64,000 nucleotides of DNA from JAWVFM01 sp038237625 (GTDB taxonomy: Bacteria > Actinomycetota > Thermoleophilia > Solirubrobacterales > 70-9). Numbering within the stretch: the first letter of the stretch is position 1; the number at the start of each line of letters is the position of its first letter. The stretch lies in contig JBBRYM010000011.1 of the NCBI GenBank assembly GCA_038237625.1, positions 32,741-96,740 of the forward strand. Direction: 5' to 3'. The notes under the pieces are model-generated. The model saw only the letters and a program-made list of their open reading frames with translations, ran no database searches and was not told where the DNA came from. Shown one piece after another: positions 63,632-64,000 of this stretch. Position numbers and translations under genes: made by a program.

Positions 63632-64000
63632 ATGACGATCGAACGCATGGATCACGTGGGCATCGTGGTCGACGACCTCGACGCCGCGACGGCGTTCTTC
63701 GTCGAACTCGGACTCAAGCTGCAGGGCGAGGGATCGGTCGAGGGCGGTTGGGTGGACCGCGTGGTGGGTCTCGAGGGCGTCCGCTCGGAGATCGCGATGT
63801 TGGAGACCCCTGATGCCCACGGACGGCTCGAGCTGTCGAAGTTTCACGCTCCGTCGGGCCGGGGCGGCGACCGGCACGCGCCGGCGAACACTCCGGGCAT
63901 CCGCCATGTCACATTCGCAGTCGACGATATCGACGCCGCCGTCGCCAGCGTGCGAGCGCGCGGCGGGGAGCTCGTTGGCGAGGTGGAGAACTACCAAGAC
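63632..64000 (+). CDS. VOC/glyoxalase-fold protein (partial, runs off the window)
   Basis: At least 123 residues, cut by the right edge. It opens MTIERMDHVGIVVDDLDAAT and later has IRHVTFAVDDIDAAVASVRA, the two beta-alpha-beta-beta-beta halves of the vicinal-oxygen-chelate fold with metal-ligand histidines. The family includes methylmalonyl-CoA epimerase, glyoxalase I and extradiol dioxygenases. The sequence between the repeats (FHAPSGRGGDRHAPANTPG) is compatible with a general VOC protein; a specific enzyme cannot be named. Confidence 0.82.
   Translation, partial: MTIERMDHVGIVVDDLDAATAFFVELGLKLQGEGSVEGGWVDRVVGLEGVRSEIAMLETPDAHGRLELSKFHAPSGRGGDRHAPANTPGIRHVTFAVDDIDAAVASVRARGGELVGEVENYQD

Overview
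The window reads as a high-G+C chromosome of an actinobacterium. The best guess is a deep Actinomycetota lineage such as Thermoleophilia/Solirubrobacterales. This is inferred from gene order, base composition, the fhaA-fhaB-pstP-rodA-pbpA-pknB block and frequent leaderless promoters; no marker was compared with a database. Nearly all DNA is coding, genes overlap by 1 to 4 bases inside operons (ATGA, GTGA, TTGA, TGATG), and GTG/TTG starts are common. No rRNA, tRNA, CRISPR array, insertion sequence or prophage was seen.

1-10551 is the chromosomal-origin neighbourhood: yidC(partial)-yidD-rnpA-rpmH leftward, then dnaA-dnaN-recF-DUF721-gyrB-gyrA rightward. The order is textbook, but no DnaA-box cluster is visible in its short gaps. 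10614-13672 holds a secreted protein, an HNH protein, prephenate dehydratase and a membrane-anchored protein. 13774-23783 is a cell-wall growth and signalling operon: a kinase with a polytopic membrane tail, FhaA, FhaB, PP2C phosphatase, RodA, class B PBP, PASTA kinase and D-Ala-D-Ala ligase. A second receptor-type kinase converges on it (23780-25324). purM, acs, uppP and a DedA gene follow.

30046-43396 is a surface-polysaccharide locus: a CapD-type sugar epimerase/dehydratase, two LytR_C-domain proteins, an O-antigen-ligase-like protein, a flippase, a lipoprotein, three glycosyltransferases, a sugar-phosphate transferase, a GNAT and a FemAB-like transferase. It also contains the decayed 3' end of a galactose-oxidase-like gene. 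A separate pair (55640-57341) carries a WecB-like fragment protein and a UDP-sugar dehydrogenase, so precursor supply may be split.

43398-54296 is metabolic: SDR, DUF3105, alpha/beta hydrolase, metF, an ABC-2 exporter, an SRPBCC protein, and a putative 2-hydroxyacid oxidase plus benzoylformate-decarboxylase-like pair. 54498-64000 holds a secreted protein with a strong terminator, a possible 34-residue protein, a RibD-type reductase next to an RpiB-family protein that lacks its catalytic middle, a sulfotransferase, a HAD hydrolase, a truncated MBL-fold gene, sucCD and a partial VOC protein.

The strongest window-wide signal is regulatory. At least 18 genes have a TANNNT hexamer ending 6-10 bases before the start codon and usually no Shine-Dalgarno, which predicts leaderless mRNAs. 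Two further genes (fhaA and the FemAB-like gene) seem to start at ATC and CTG codons placed correctly behind good Shine-Dalgarno sequences.
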